Below are positions 12,301 to 21,955 of a DNA stretch of 64,000 nucleotides, one piece after another. The DNA is from Udeniomyces pyricola. Lineage: Eukaryota > Basidiomycota > Tremellomycetes > Cystofilobasidiales > Mrakiaceae. The notes under the pieces are model-generated. The model searched no databases. It was not told where the DNA came from and worked only from the letters and a program-made list of their open reading frames with translations. Every line of letters starts with the position of its first letter. The stretch's first letter is position 1. Both the position numbers and the translations under genes were made by a program. The stretch spans positions 248,001 through 312,000 of the forward strand of contig BCIK01000012.1 of the NCBI GenBank assembly GCA_039545295.1, given 5' to 3'.

Positions 12301-14030
12301 ATCAGTCCAAGGCAGAAGGAAGCAAAGTGGAACAGAACCTGTGGCAGAGTGCTCTTACTCGCAGATGTTGCACCAGCGTTCGCACGAGGTATCGAGTCTC
12401 CTCTCCCTTGGTTGATACCAGCAATTTTTGGACAATCTGAAGATGAGACGATACTCAACAATGTGTTAACAATCACCGCGTCTACTTTCCGCGAGCGATC
12501 CGGGGTGAAGTTACTGACGTCGGACTTGGCTTTGACCACACCTGTCCCCTTAAGATTACTGAGTTTGGTTAGCTGATCGTAGACTTTGTGGATGAGTAAG
12601 GGCGCCGGTTGAACCAGGGTCCGAACATTGACCTATTAAAGGACAGAAGGGCCGACGAGAGTTAGAGAGTGTAACCTATCCCCCTACCTTAGCCCGTCAA
12701 ACCATTACAAAAGTCAAAATAGTGGAAAGTTTGCCGTACTTTGGCTTCAAACGCAACATCACCTGCGTCCCCCAGCTTATCGCTCAACTTTCGGATGGCT
12801 TGGGCTGAGAGACCAGTGGCTGATTTGAGAGCTGCTGAGAGGATTTGACTCCCGATACCGAGATCTCCTCCTGGAACGTATGACGGAGCGATGTGGTTGC
12901 TCATTCTTCGGTACGAAAGAACGCGTTAGAGTGAAGTTAGCAAGCCTGTTCCAGGAAATAAAACGGGACCTACTTCGAAAACGAGATTTCTCACAAGTAG
13001 ATGGTGGGCGTGAGAGAAGCCGGATCGTGATGCGTGATGACTCGAAGTAAACTGTGTATGAATCGTCGAAGACATGCTCGGAATATGTCAGACTTCGCAC
13101 GTCTTGCCATGTTAAGCAGGCTGAGATAAAGACGTACTTGGTGATGATTCTGCCAATAATGAGCCTCTTCTTGGTACTTCCTACTCTCACAAACCCTGCA
13201 CCGACCAAGAAAGCGTATGGGACTCTCCCATCAGGCCAGTAGCTGGTATCGATGCTAGCCGGATCGAAGAGTAGGGGGTCGACGTCGAGATCAGGGTACT
13301 CTTTGGGCAGAGGAACCACTCTAGATTTCGGGACATTTGATTGAAGACTCTTCTGATGGAACTGCTTGACGTTGTTGGCCGCGTGACCGCTGCTGATGAA
13401 GTGAGCCGATTGAGTCTTTGAGGGCGAGGATGGCTTGTCGAAGATCGAAAAGGCTGGTTGGGGTGGAACTGATTTCGGATTGCTATCTCGTGTCCTGGTG
13501 GGTGGATTCGATGGGGGTGGCCCTCGTCTTTCTACAGTTGAATCTTCGACCGCCTCAGTGTTTGTCATCAGGATTGGCGACGACCTCTTGAGCAAGAGCT
13601 CTTCCCGACCGAGTCGCTGCGCCAGTCCTTCGTCCGTTTCTCCTGTGACCTCATCGGTTCCCTCATCATCTTCCTTCTTTAGTTTTCTTGGCGGCGTGTC
13701 GACTTTGTTGAAAGCTTTCCCCGAGTTTCCTGTCTCAACGATGTCGTCATCATCATCAGACATGAGGTCGATCGTGCCGGCGTCGTCCGGACCGAGCCGT
13801 ATTGAACCTCGAGGCACCGCGTGGATAACAGCAGGGACTTCTTTCCTGGTCCTCTTGGTGGGCTTGTGGGATTTGGTCTGAGGAGCGTTCTGCTTGGAAG
13901 TCGTTGGCGCGCCAGATGATGTTGAGGAGGACACTGGCGGCTTCGCAAAGAAGGAGGCGAGGGTCGTTTGCTCCCCTGCAGCTGGTGACGTCGCTTTGCG
14001 TTTGAGTGATGATGCTGATTTGGGTGGCAT
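9342..14030 (-). CDS. CDC9: DNA ligase I, ATP-dependent (Cdc9/LIG1)
   Basis: This enzyme seals Okazaki fragments and repair nicks. The gene starts at 14030 with MPPKSASSLKRK, then a PCNA-binding PIP box (QTTLASFF, residues about 21-28), followed by a long disordered basic/acidic linker. The DNA-binding domain shows YWPDGRVPYAFLVGAGFVRV, then GGDLGIGSQIL and KLGDAGDVAFEAK. The adenylation motif I is EAKLDGQRGQIHV; its nucleophilic lysine codon is at 11743-11745. Motif III is ILDAEVVAVERETGAFKTFQ, then FAFDLMYLNE. The OB domain has SLDLVPIGAW, GFSDAFYKDL, PDVWFFPNEVWEVRG, ITLSPKYPAAHSHLGGERGL and SIRFPRFIQIREDKGL. The last exon ends near 9342 with AMYRGQLAGS. The gene has many introns; I checked the terminal joins by frame but not every internal one, so exon number is not given. 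A mitochondrial form from an alternative start is known in yeast; nothing here proves it. Confidence 0.97.
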
Positions 14031-14739
14031 GACAGATAGCTAGCGGCTGGATGAAAGACAAACGAGAGGGTGTGCTGAGCGAATGGGTGGAGGATATGCT
14101 GGAGGGTATTATGTGGATGACGGTTACGGTGAATGGAGGGGACTTGGGCACAAACAACATGACGTAATAGCTGATCAGAGACGCGTCCTCAGACCAGCGA
14201 TAGAATATAGATCAGCCAGTGCAACGCGACGAGGCGGCCGGATCGATGTTGCCAGATACATCCACACGCGATCAGACCGTCAATGCAGATCGTCGGGATG
14301 AGCCTCTGACTACTGTTATCCATGCATTGGATAAAGGATATGAGCCTACATATCATTGCAGCCTAAATGATATCATGAGTACTGATGCGTTCTTCTCAGT
14401 ATCTCACATCTTTTACTGGTTCGGTCTCTCACAATACCAGCTTCCAACAATAAATCATCAATCATCAGGTCATATACAGAAGTTCGACTGACCTGTTTCA
14501 CAGTCCCCAGAGTTACGTATACTGGACTACGTGCATGATCAAGTATACATATATCGAGATTGAGGTCAGAGAGGAAAGGGTGATCGGCATCAAGAAGAAC
14601 AACCCAAGATGTGAGGTTGGAGGGCCGACACGTTGTACAAAACGAAAGGAGGTAAGGAAGAGAACGTCCACGTTGATTCGCTTGAGGCTTTACAGGTTCG
14701 ATGAAGAGAAACGAGGCAGTCGAGAAAAACGGGCGATCT
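14031..14739. other. intergenic, no gene seen
   Basis: This is the promoter side of DNA ligase and the 3' flank of chitin deacetylase, which both lie on the minus strand. Only short ORFs without family features are present. Confidence 0.55.
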
Positions 14740-16106
14740 TCAACAAGTCCAAGATGAGTCTCGAGTTTGGGCATCGCCCACAATGACCTGCATAACGTAT
14801 ACGTTGCATCATCGATGAGCAACCGTTAAAACGTGGATGTGACGTATGTTTAGGGTCTGTGGGGTGCGATCTCTTGAGCATGTGAAGCATGGGGACGCAC
14901 ATAAGGTCCTGTAGTGTCGGCCACGCAGACATCTACGGTCACGAGCGTGTACCCAGCTCGAGTAAGCTTAGGCACAATTGCAGGGATGACTTGAGAGGCA
15001 GCTACAAAGATAGAGAGGCCCTGTCATCAGGAGTTTTTGTTTGGTAACACTAGCAACAGGTATAATCTGAGATTGAACTTGCTGGTATCGATAGGCGAGT
15101 GGTTTAGGACGATGTGAGTCTCTGGTTGTTGGATGAAGTCACAAAGTAGGGGTCAGATGGACATACGTGCAAGCACCGATCACGGCAAACGCAGATCTCA
15201 GATACTCTCACTTGGGTACGATTCAGCAATGGGATCGTAGATCTGTACGCTGGAAGAGACAGTGGCTCCATCCGCATCTTGAGTGTCATCCGACCAGAGA
15301 ATCAGTCCTTGAGCGTATGATCCGTCAAGAGCTCGATCAGTCTATCGTTCATTTTTCCTTACACGGAGAAAGGTGTGAGACAATCAAAGCGTACTTGTGT
15401 AACCACGCTGACCCAAGACTTCTAGCACCAGATCGTTATAGGATCCATATGGGGGTCGAAAGTCTGATGAGAGTGTGCCATACGAATGGAAACCAAGATG
15501 TAGCCGGAGTCAAGGGGTAGCGCTCATGGCAAATTCATCACATGAGGGGACAAAGCCATGGCTACAAAGGCGGACGGGCCAACATACATAAGGGCTTGAT
15601 ACCAAGGATTTTGGTCAGTGCGGTTTCTATCTTCTCGAGCTCATCGTGCATTTGGGACGCCGAGAGTGTCGTAAAGTCGGGATGGGACCACGAATGGTTG
15701 CAGAGCGTGTGATTGCCGGCATAGAGGCGTTTGATGATATCAACTTCGACTTCATCGTAGATGCATCCGTAGTTGGCACCTGTGGATGATAAGAGCAAAG
15801 CTCAGCTAGTGGAATCGTACTGAACTCGTCGATTGATGCGACTATATGCAGTGCTAGCAGTAAATGAAAGTTCATACCATTGAGAAAAAATGTGCCGTGG
15901 CCGGCACCGAGCGCCTTCGTGATCTCATCCTCGTAGATGTACGGACCATCATCAAAGGTAAGGGCGGCATGGCCGCTGACGAGGCAGTTGCTCACGATGT
16001 CGACTGATGAAGCATTGAGTACGTTGAGAGAGTCGGTTGGAGCCGCCAACGAGTCGTTCATGCCAAAGAGAACGAGGGCTGTCAAAAGTGCAATGGGGCT
16101 CAGCAT
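14740..16106 (-). CDS. secreted chitin deacetylase (polysaccharide deacetylase, NodB domain)
   Basis: The enzyme removes acetyl groups from cell-wall chitin (carbohydrate esterase family 4). Seven exons, in transcription order, are 16106-15878, 15779-15588, 15463-15395, 15307-15212, 15121-15083, 15001-14901 and 14787-14740. They total 774 bases and 257 residues. The start at 16106 gives a signal peptide (MLSPIALLTALVLFG, cleavage near LAAP). NodB motifs follow: TFDDGP (catalytic base and metal Asp), NHSWSHPDF (metal-binding His pair), YFRPPYG, LWSDDTQDADG and HIVLNHSPID with the catalytic His. The C-terminus ARDSSWTC-like (DAQTRDSSWTC) is typical of fungal chitin deacetylases. No GPI signal follows, so a soluble secreted form is likely. 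The intron between exons 5 and 6 begins with GC: only donor GCAAGT (15082-15077) keeps phase and gives SPIDTTASQVIPAIVPKL. Confidence 0.95.
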
Positions 16107-16867
16107 GGTGGCGACGTAGAGATATGTGAAGGAGATGGAACAGGAAATGAATAGGAGAAGAGCCAAGTGGGGGTTGTAACGAGTAAGAAAGAGGGGAGGG
16201 ACCAAAGGTTCATATATATCATCCTCCCTTCGGATCTAAGCTGTTTAAAGACTCTGTCAACTGACCAACCCAAGGTTTGTCGGTAGTAACTTGTCGGCCG
16301 TAGATAATAAAGACCAGACGGGCCAAAGTTAGAATCACATGTCGACCAACGCTGAGCGCTGAATGGTGGGTGACCTTGCCTCGAGTATCATAATCCCACG
16401 TTTCTAAAGTTCGGTATCGAGACCCCGTTAAGTCAGTCATACGTCTTACGGATGGATGAAAGCGTCTGCGGAGTGCATTGTCAGCTTGCGTATAAGATGT
16501 TCCAGTCAGCTGAGAAGTGTGAGAAGGAGGAGTGTTGGGTGCACGTCGACATGACAAGGGATAGCATGGCAACTTGATATGGGTGTCGTAGTCGGCCAGA
16601 ATTTATGTAGTGATCAGTAGCAATCAGTCGCCCCAAGTAGTAGCTCGTCGCCGATGCATGATCATGATCGTCAGGGCTTGGAGGCTGTGTTAGGCTGTGT
16701 ATGCCCCCCCCCCCAACCAATGTCAACCACAGCCAAGCCACAACTGGAACTCGTTCGCCTTCTCCTAATCATAGGCCTCATACTTCCTCACCTTGATTCC
16801 TTTCCTCGCTACTCTTCAGTCATACCCTGCTTCGGAATACGCCTCACACGCTCCTTTCTCACAAACC
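16107..16867. other. divergent promoter region, chitin deacetylase / CobW gene
   Basis: The two flanking genes are transcribed away from each other from this region. It contains a C10 run near 16706-16715, a T/C-rich stretch before the CobW start and the TATA-like element listed separately. No other gene is supported. Confidence 0.6.
16212..16219 (-). promoter_or_regulatory. TATA-like box of chitin deacetylase
   Basis: An alternating ATATATAT element lies about 105 bases upstream of the chosen ATG (16106). An upstream in-frame ATG at 16205 lies only a few bases from this box, too close to be transcribed from it, which supports the 16106 start with its signal peptide. Confidence 0.45.
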
Positions 16868-18514
16868 ATGACTACCCCCGCTCCCTCTTCGGACGTCATG
16901 TCCAAGGCGACCCCTGTCACGGTTCTCACTGGCTTTCTCGGCGCAGGCAAGACTTCCATGATCCTCTCCATCCTCGAGCAATTGCCCAAAGAGTACAAGG
17001 TCGTCGTCCTCAAGAACGAATTTGGTGATGTTGAAGGTGAGTCAAGCCGACTGTCCGATATCCCGTGCTCTTGGCAAACTAAGCGACAAACCGAAGCTGC
17101 CAGATGCTTCGGGTCGGCTTACCTTGCTCACATATCTTCCCAATTGCTTCGCACCTCCTACCAGTCGATTCCCTTCTTACATCTTCTCCCTCAATCGCGG
17201 GTGTCTCCGAAATTCTCAACGGCTGCGTATGCTGTGTGCTGGTCGGCCAGATGAAAACTGCCCTTCTCGAGATCAAGGAGAACTTCAACCCCGACCGAAT
17301 CATTGTTGAGTCATCTGGAAGCGCTTTCCCTGCGACGCTCGCCTGGCAGGTCCGCGAGCTCGAGCGCGAGACCAACGGTGGACTCGGACTTGATGCAGTT
17401 CTGACGGTCATCGATTGCCGTGAGTGGCTTTGGAACGAGCCGGCATTGATTTGTGATACGTGACGCTATTCGACGCGTGAACGCTGACGTAATTCATCGT
17501 TTTTGACGCGCGCGGTTACTCTCATGTCCCATGGTGTGCCCTCAGTTAACTTTGTTGGTTACGAAGGTATGTGCAGAACCTGCTCTTAATACGCAAATAT
17601 GTTTTATGTGGTTTGACTATGGTGCTTTCTGACACCCGTCTCATCGCGTTGCCGACACAGATACCTCCCCAACTGCCAAGCTGCAAGCTCAATACACCGA
17701 CCTGCTCATCCTGAACAAGCACGACCTGGCCACTGAGCGTCAACTTGACAATGTTCTCGACCATCTGTACACCCTCAACGACGATACACCCATGCTCCGA
17801 CACTCGCCTTCGGCTCCGCTTTCGCCGTCAGTTCTGTTTGGCCTCGATAGCAAGCTCTTCCTCAAGCGAGCCGAGGAGGAGGAGAAGTTCAAAGGACTTG
17901 GATGGGAAGCTGAGGGTGGGCACGGCGGTGAAATCGAAACCATGGGTGTTTTCCGAGGAGGGGAAGGCGAGGAGCAAAATAAGTCGGACGGGGGTCACGT
18001 CCATAGCGAAGGATGCGCTCACGATCTCGGTTCGACGACCCTTCCCTCAACATCAGAGCGAACTCCCGCGCCTTCATGGGAGGATATCCTTGCGTTCCTT
18101 TCCACTCTTCCTTCGACCGTTTACCGGGTCAAAGGCCTCCTCGACTTGCTGCCACCGCCAGCCTCGACCCTGTCGTCGACTTCTTCTTCCTCTGCCACTC
18201 CCTTCTCGGCTCAGCCGCTTCCAACACCCCCCATGACTACTCCTGGCACTCCTACCTCAAAGGATGCGCCATCGGCCTCAACGATCTCGCTGATAGACGA
18301 CCCAGACGCGGGTCTCTTGCCCACGGATCGACGGTTGTACATCCTTAACTGGGCGTTTGGCCGTTACACCCTGACCCGGGTGCCGAAATCGGTGGCGGAT
18401 GGTGGTAAGACCTACGAAGGCGTCGACGTTCGACTGACGCTGATGGGCGAGCGGGGAGAAGTCAAGAAGTGGGGGCGGAGGATGGCGGAAATGGTGGGCG
18501 GGCTAGCGAGATGA
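16868..18514 (+). CDS. ZNG1: CobW/COG0523 family GTPase, zinc metallochaperone (ZNG1 type)
   Basis: COG0523 GTPases insert metal into client proteins; eukaryotic ZNG1 loads zinc into methionine aminopeptidase. Four exons (16868-17036, 17165-17419, 17546-17566, 17661-18514) sum to 1299 bases and 432 residues. Walker A is GFLGAGKTS (residues about 23-31), the metal-binding CxCC motif is GCVCC, Walker B/switch is RIIVESSGSAFP, and the base-specificity motif is ILNKHDL. Exon 3 is only 21 bases and is phase-matched on both sides. The C-terminal CobW domain ends with LYILNWAFGRYTLTR and LTLMGERGEVKKWGRRM. Between the domains lies a His/Cys stretch GGHVHSEGCAHDLG that could bind metal, and a Ser/Thr/Pro-rich insert. 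The start is the ATG just before TTPAPSSD; an upstream in-frame extension has no family similarity. Confidence 0.93.
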
Positions 18515-18915
18515 ATGAGGACGGTGGATATGTAGATGCGTTGGCTCGGGCATACTCTGAGTGGCTTTACAAGGACGTTGGGTGAGAAAAATGAAAGAAG
18601 AAGATGTGTGCACAAACCAAATGATGTAAAAGAAAAAAGGGAAGGAATGACTGATGCGATGACACTTGGGTGACATGATTCGATATTCGGGGCGAAGCTG
18701 CCTTTTCCGTTTGACCTCCAACCATTCTGAACCATTCCCCTCTTACGTGAGCCTCTTTGCCACTCATCTGCCCATCCACACCTCGTCATTTATCCTCCTG
18801 CTCTCGACTCATTCTCATCCATCTAGGTACTCATAGCAAATCCTTGTCATCCGATCCTGTTCCAGCAGCCAATTCCCTCAACCCAAACCCTTCTTACTTC
18901 TCAACTCATCCCAAA
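18515..18915. other. intergenic, no gene seen
   Basis: This spacer lies between the CobW stop and the zinc-knuckle gene. It is CT-rich in its last third. Nothing else is supported. Confidence 0.55.
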
Positions 18916-20392
18916 ATGTCTTTCTCTCGACGAGGTGCGGCTTTCTGGACTCTCTCTCCACCCTCTTCTTCGTCGCTTCCATGTTTGCCGTTATTCTCAT
19001 CGCGCAGCGCGTCCCCATGGCTTGAATGCTGATTTGTTTGCCTTCTCTACGTGCACCATCCACTGGCATATGCCTAGGTTGCTTCAAGGTCCGTTTTGTC
19101 CATGTCTTCGCCTGTCGACGGAGTGTACATCCTGCGGCAGATGCTGACTTTTGCATCTATACCCTTGTGATACACGCCTAATGACGTCTATTCTTTCCGG
19201 ATCGTCTGCCTCTGGCTCATACAGTGTGGTAAGCTTCTCGCTCATTGTCCGAACCTCCTGATGCGCGGCATGAGTTCAACCCACGAGCAGAGCTTCTAGC
19301 TGACGTAAGTCCTGTCGCGTCTTCTTTTCTCTTCCTCATTGCAGGAAACGTTGACCACATTGCCGAGGCGTGCCAATCCCCTACCCGACTCTGCTACAAC
19401 TGTCGATCGGCCGACCATGAGTCCAACCAGTGCCCTCACCCCCGTACGACTGAGGCCAAGCAGTGCTACTCGTGCGCTGGCGTCGGTCACGTCGCCGCCA
19501 CTTGCCCCTCGGCAGGCATGGGTGCTCCCATGGGTGGCGCCATGGGTGGTGCTATGGGAGGTGCTCGATTCATGGGAGGACCCATGGGTGCCGGTGGAAT
19601 GAAGTGCTACGTGAGTAAAGGTTTGATAATGCTTGAAGTGTTGATTCACGGAACCAAGGCACAGTGCGCACCCAACAAGGAGCTTACCTTTTTTTTTCCT
19701 CCTGCTCTTGCTATGTCATCTTGTGTCATTGTTCCCTGTATCTCAGAACTGCGGCTTCCCTGGCCACCAGGCCCGATTCTGCCCCAACACTGCTGGTATG
19801 GGCATGGGTGGACCCGTTGTCGGCGGTGGACCCGGTGGCTTCCGAGCCTCACCCATGATGGGCCGAGGAGGTTTCGCTGGAGCTGGTTTCCGACCTGTCG
19901 GAGCTCCCGGAGTCAAGTGCCAGTACGTGCTGAATCTTCTGCCACTTTGGAAGACAATGACGGGCGATCGTTCCAGGGACTAACGGAGTATGCGTTTTCC
20001 CACCTTTCCCTCCAGCCGATGCCTCGGTGAGGGCCACTTTGCCAGGGACTGTGCCACTCCTCTTTCAATCGCCACCCAGATGGGAACTGGCCCCCCTGCT
20101 CGAGCCAAGAACTGCTACACTTGCGGCGAGGCTACCCACGTTCGTTTTTTTGTTTTCCTGGTTCCGCATAATCGATAGTTGTATGTAGACTGACGCGTCC
20201 ACCTGCATTTCCCCTTCAACCCTTCCTACCTTGATCCCCTTCCGTCCGATATTCCAGATTGCCCGGGACTGCCCCTCCAAGCCTGCTCCTTCGTCGCTTC
20301 CTCCTCTTGACGGAGACCACACCGCGTCCACCTCTCCCGCCAAGGTCAACAACGACATCATCACCCCCGCCGCTGTCGAGAACCGAGTCTAG
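18916..20392 (+). CDS. GIS2: CCHC zinc-knuckle nucleic-acid-binding protein (CNBP/Gis2 family)
   Basis: Gis2/CNBP proteins bind single-stranded nucleic acid, mostly mRNA, and act in translation and stress. Seven exons (18916-18934, 19078-19088, 19225-19228, 19345-19610, 19747-19922, 20016-20139, 20258-20392) sum to 735 bases and 244 residues. There are six CX2CX4HX4C knuckles: CFKCGNVDHIAEAC, CYNCRSADHESNQC, CYSCAGVGHVAATC, CYNCGFPGHQARFC, CHRCLGEGHFARDC and CYTCGEATHIARDC. Met/Gly-rich linkers separate knuckles 3, 4 and 5. Four knuckles are interrupted by introns. Knuckle 1 is assembled from four exons, including an 11-base and a 4-base exon; leaving either out destroys the zinc ligands or the frame. 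The exon 6 donor is GTTCGT (20140). Yeast Gis2 has seven knuckles, so this protein is close to the usual size but longer because of the glycine linkers. Confidence 0.95.
19225..19228 (+). other. GIS2: 4-base microexon (TGTG) of the CNBP/Gis2 gene
   Basis: It is flanked by acceptor ...ACAG and donor GTAAGC. It supplies the second zinc cysteine and the first base of a glycine codon, turning GCFK + NVDHIAEAC into a perfect CCHC knuckle. The following exon starts with GA, completing GGA. Confidence 0.88.
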
Positions 20393-21955
20393 ACGGAACA
20401 TCCCATCTAGTCCTTTCTCGACCTCCGTCATCCCCTTTGTATCCTCGTTTTCTTCTTTCCTGACTGTCTTTTCCTTTCCTTTAAAATTGTGAGCCCCGCT
20501 GCGATTCGTAGCGGGTTATCTTTAGCATACGCTCTTTCCCATTTTACCCTCACACCTCTTCTCGTCTACCTCGGTCACTCGTCAACTCGCCTTTTCCTCG
20601 CTCTTACTCTGCTTCCGATCCCAACCTATCCACGCTTGGAACAGTCTTCTTTTCTCATCCGGACTCCCCCCCTCCCCCCCTCCTCTTACCCCTTTCTTTC
20701 CCTTCTGGCCATTTTTACCATTCGTCTTTTCGCTCTTTTTCCTCCTCTTTGGAATCTTTGTGGATTCCCGTTTTTTCCCTTCTCCACATCCCCCTTGTCG
20801 TCGTTGCTGGTGCTGGTGCTGATGTTGGCGGACACGAGAGCGGAAGGGCGTTGCTGGACGAGGGAAGAGAGGATGGAAAGAGGGCCGGCGGGGTCGAAGT
20901 GGCTTTGGATGGGCATCTCGGGATTCAGTGGGTTATGGACTCGAGGTGGGACAGTCGAGGAAGATGAATGAGGGGAGTGGGTCGATGTGCATGGGGCTTG
21001 TGTGTGTGTGCGTTGTTGTTGCTGTTGTTGCTGTGTGCAGGGGAAGTGCGTATGTGTTTGGAGTGAGAGTGAGAGCTTGTGAGGAGAGAGAGAGCGTTTT
21101 TTTTTTTTCGTGGGGCAGAGAGTGACAGGGCTTGAGCGTGTGTGGTTAGCAAGCCTACAAGTGAGGGTTGTTGGTATTTTTGTGTATGTGTGTGTGTTAG
21201 AGAGTGGAAAGGTAAAAATCCATCGGCTACTTGATCACGTTCCCATGCAGATCGACTCCGGACGTCGAACACCACGTCGTACACACCTCGGTCCGCGGCT
21301 TTGGGACGTGACGTGTATAGCGCAGCATTCCGGTACTGACTACATGACCTACTCTCCTATTCATGTGATGGATGTACTGGACGGTGAGCATGGTCATGAC
21401 CACATCGATTATAAACACGACAGGTGGTCGGCCCCGATCTCGCTTTTTGGCGTCCATTCTGTTACACTCATTCTCACCTGTTTGTTAACCGTCTCCACCT
21501 TTGTATGGGTTGACCGGTTCTTTCTTCGTTTCCAAAACTGACCGGCTCAGACATGTCATTCTCCGCACATTTTTGATGCACGCTAGGAGTCTAGAGGGGT
21601 CAGATTCACATCATGTAAGTACCAGTCATCAACTACTTATAATAGTGTGCATGTACCGAGCCATGCTTTGTAGCCCGTTCATATGTTCAGGAACCCGACG
21701 GCAGTTTGGGACGATTTGGGAGTGATGTTCTTGATGTCCTTCTTTTTTCACGTGATCAAGTCGATTCTTGGTGAATGAGAGTTTGTGCAAGTGAAGAACC
21801 GAGACGCTACAAATTCGGCTCGGACTGTGATCTCTCTCGATCTCTCCCCCCCCCCCCCTTTCTCCTATATCAGAAAGTATAATCATTGCGTATATCTCAA
21901 ACACTCAGACTTCCTCCTCCTATCCCTCGACTTTGAATTTTATCTTTATGTTCAT
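20393..21955. other. long intergenic stretch, no gene supported
   Basis: This 1.56-kb region separates two genes that end toward each other. It holds a CT-rich part (20400-20780), TG-rich low complexity near 20998-21060 and 21180-21200, and a C10 run near 21846. ORFs of up to about 160 codons occur, but all are compositionally biased and lack family motifs. Long 3' UTRs of both neighbours may lie here. Confidence 0.5.

Noticed and set aside
15627..16205. Longer chitin deacetylase start at 16205
   Set aside because: It begins a few bases from the TATA-like element and would bury the signal peptide behind another hydrophobic stretch.
20489..20971. 160-codon plus-strand ORF after the CNBP gene
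   Set aside because: It is biased to Leu/Pro/Ser from CT-rich DNA, has no family motif and lies where a 3' UTR is expected.
21110..21541. 143-codon plus-strand ORF
   Set aside because: It runs through TG-rich low complexity and has no recognisable domain or splice context.
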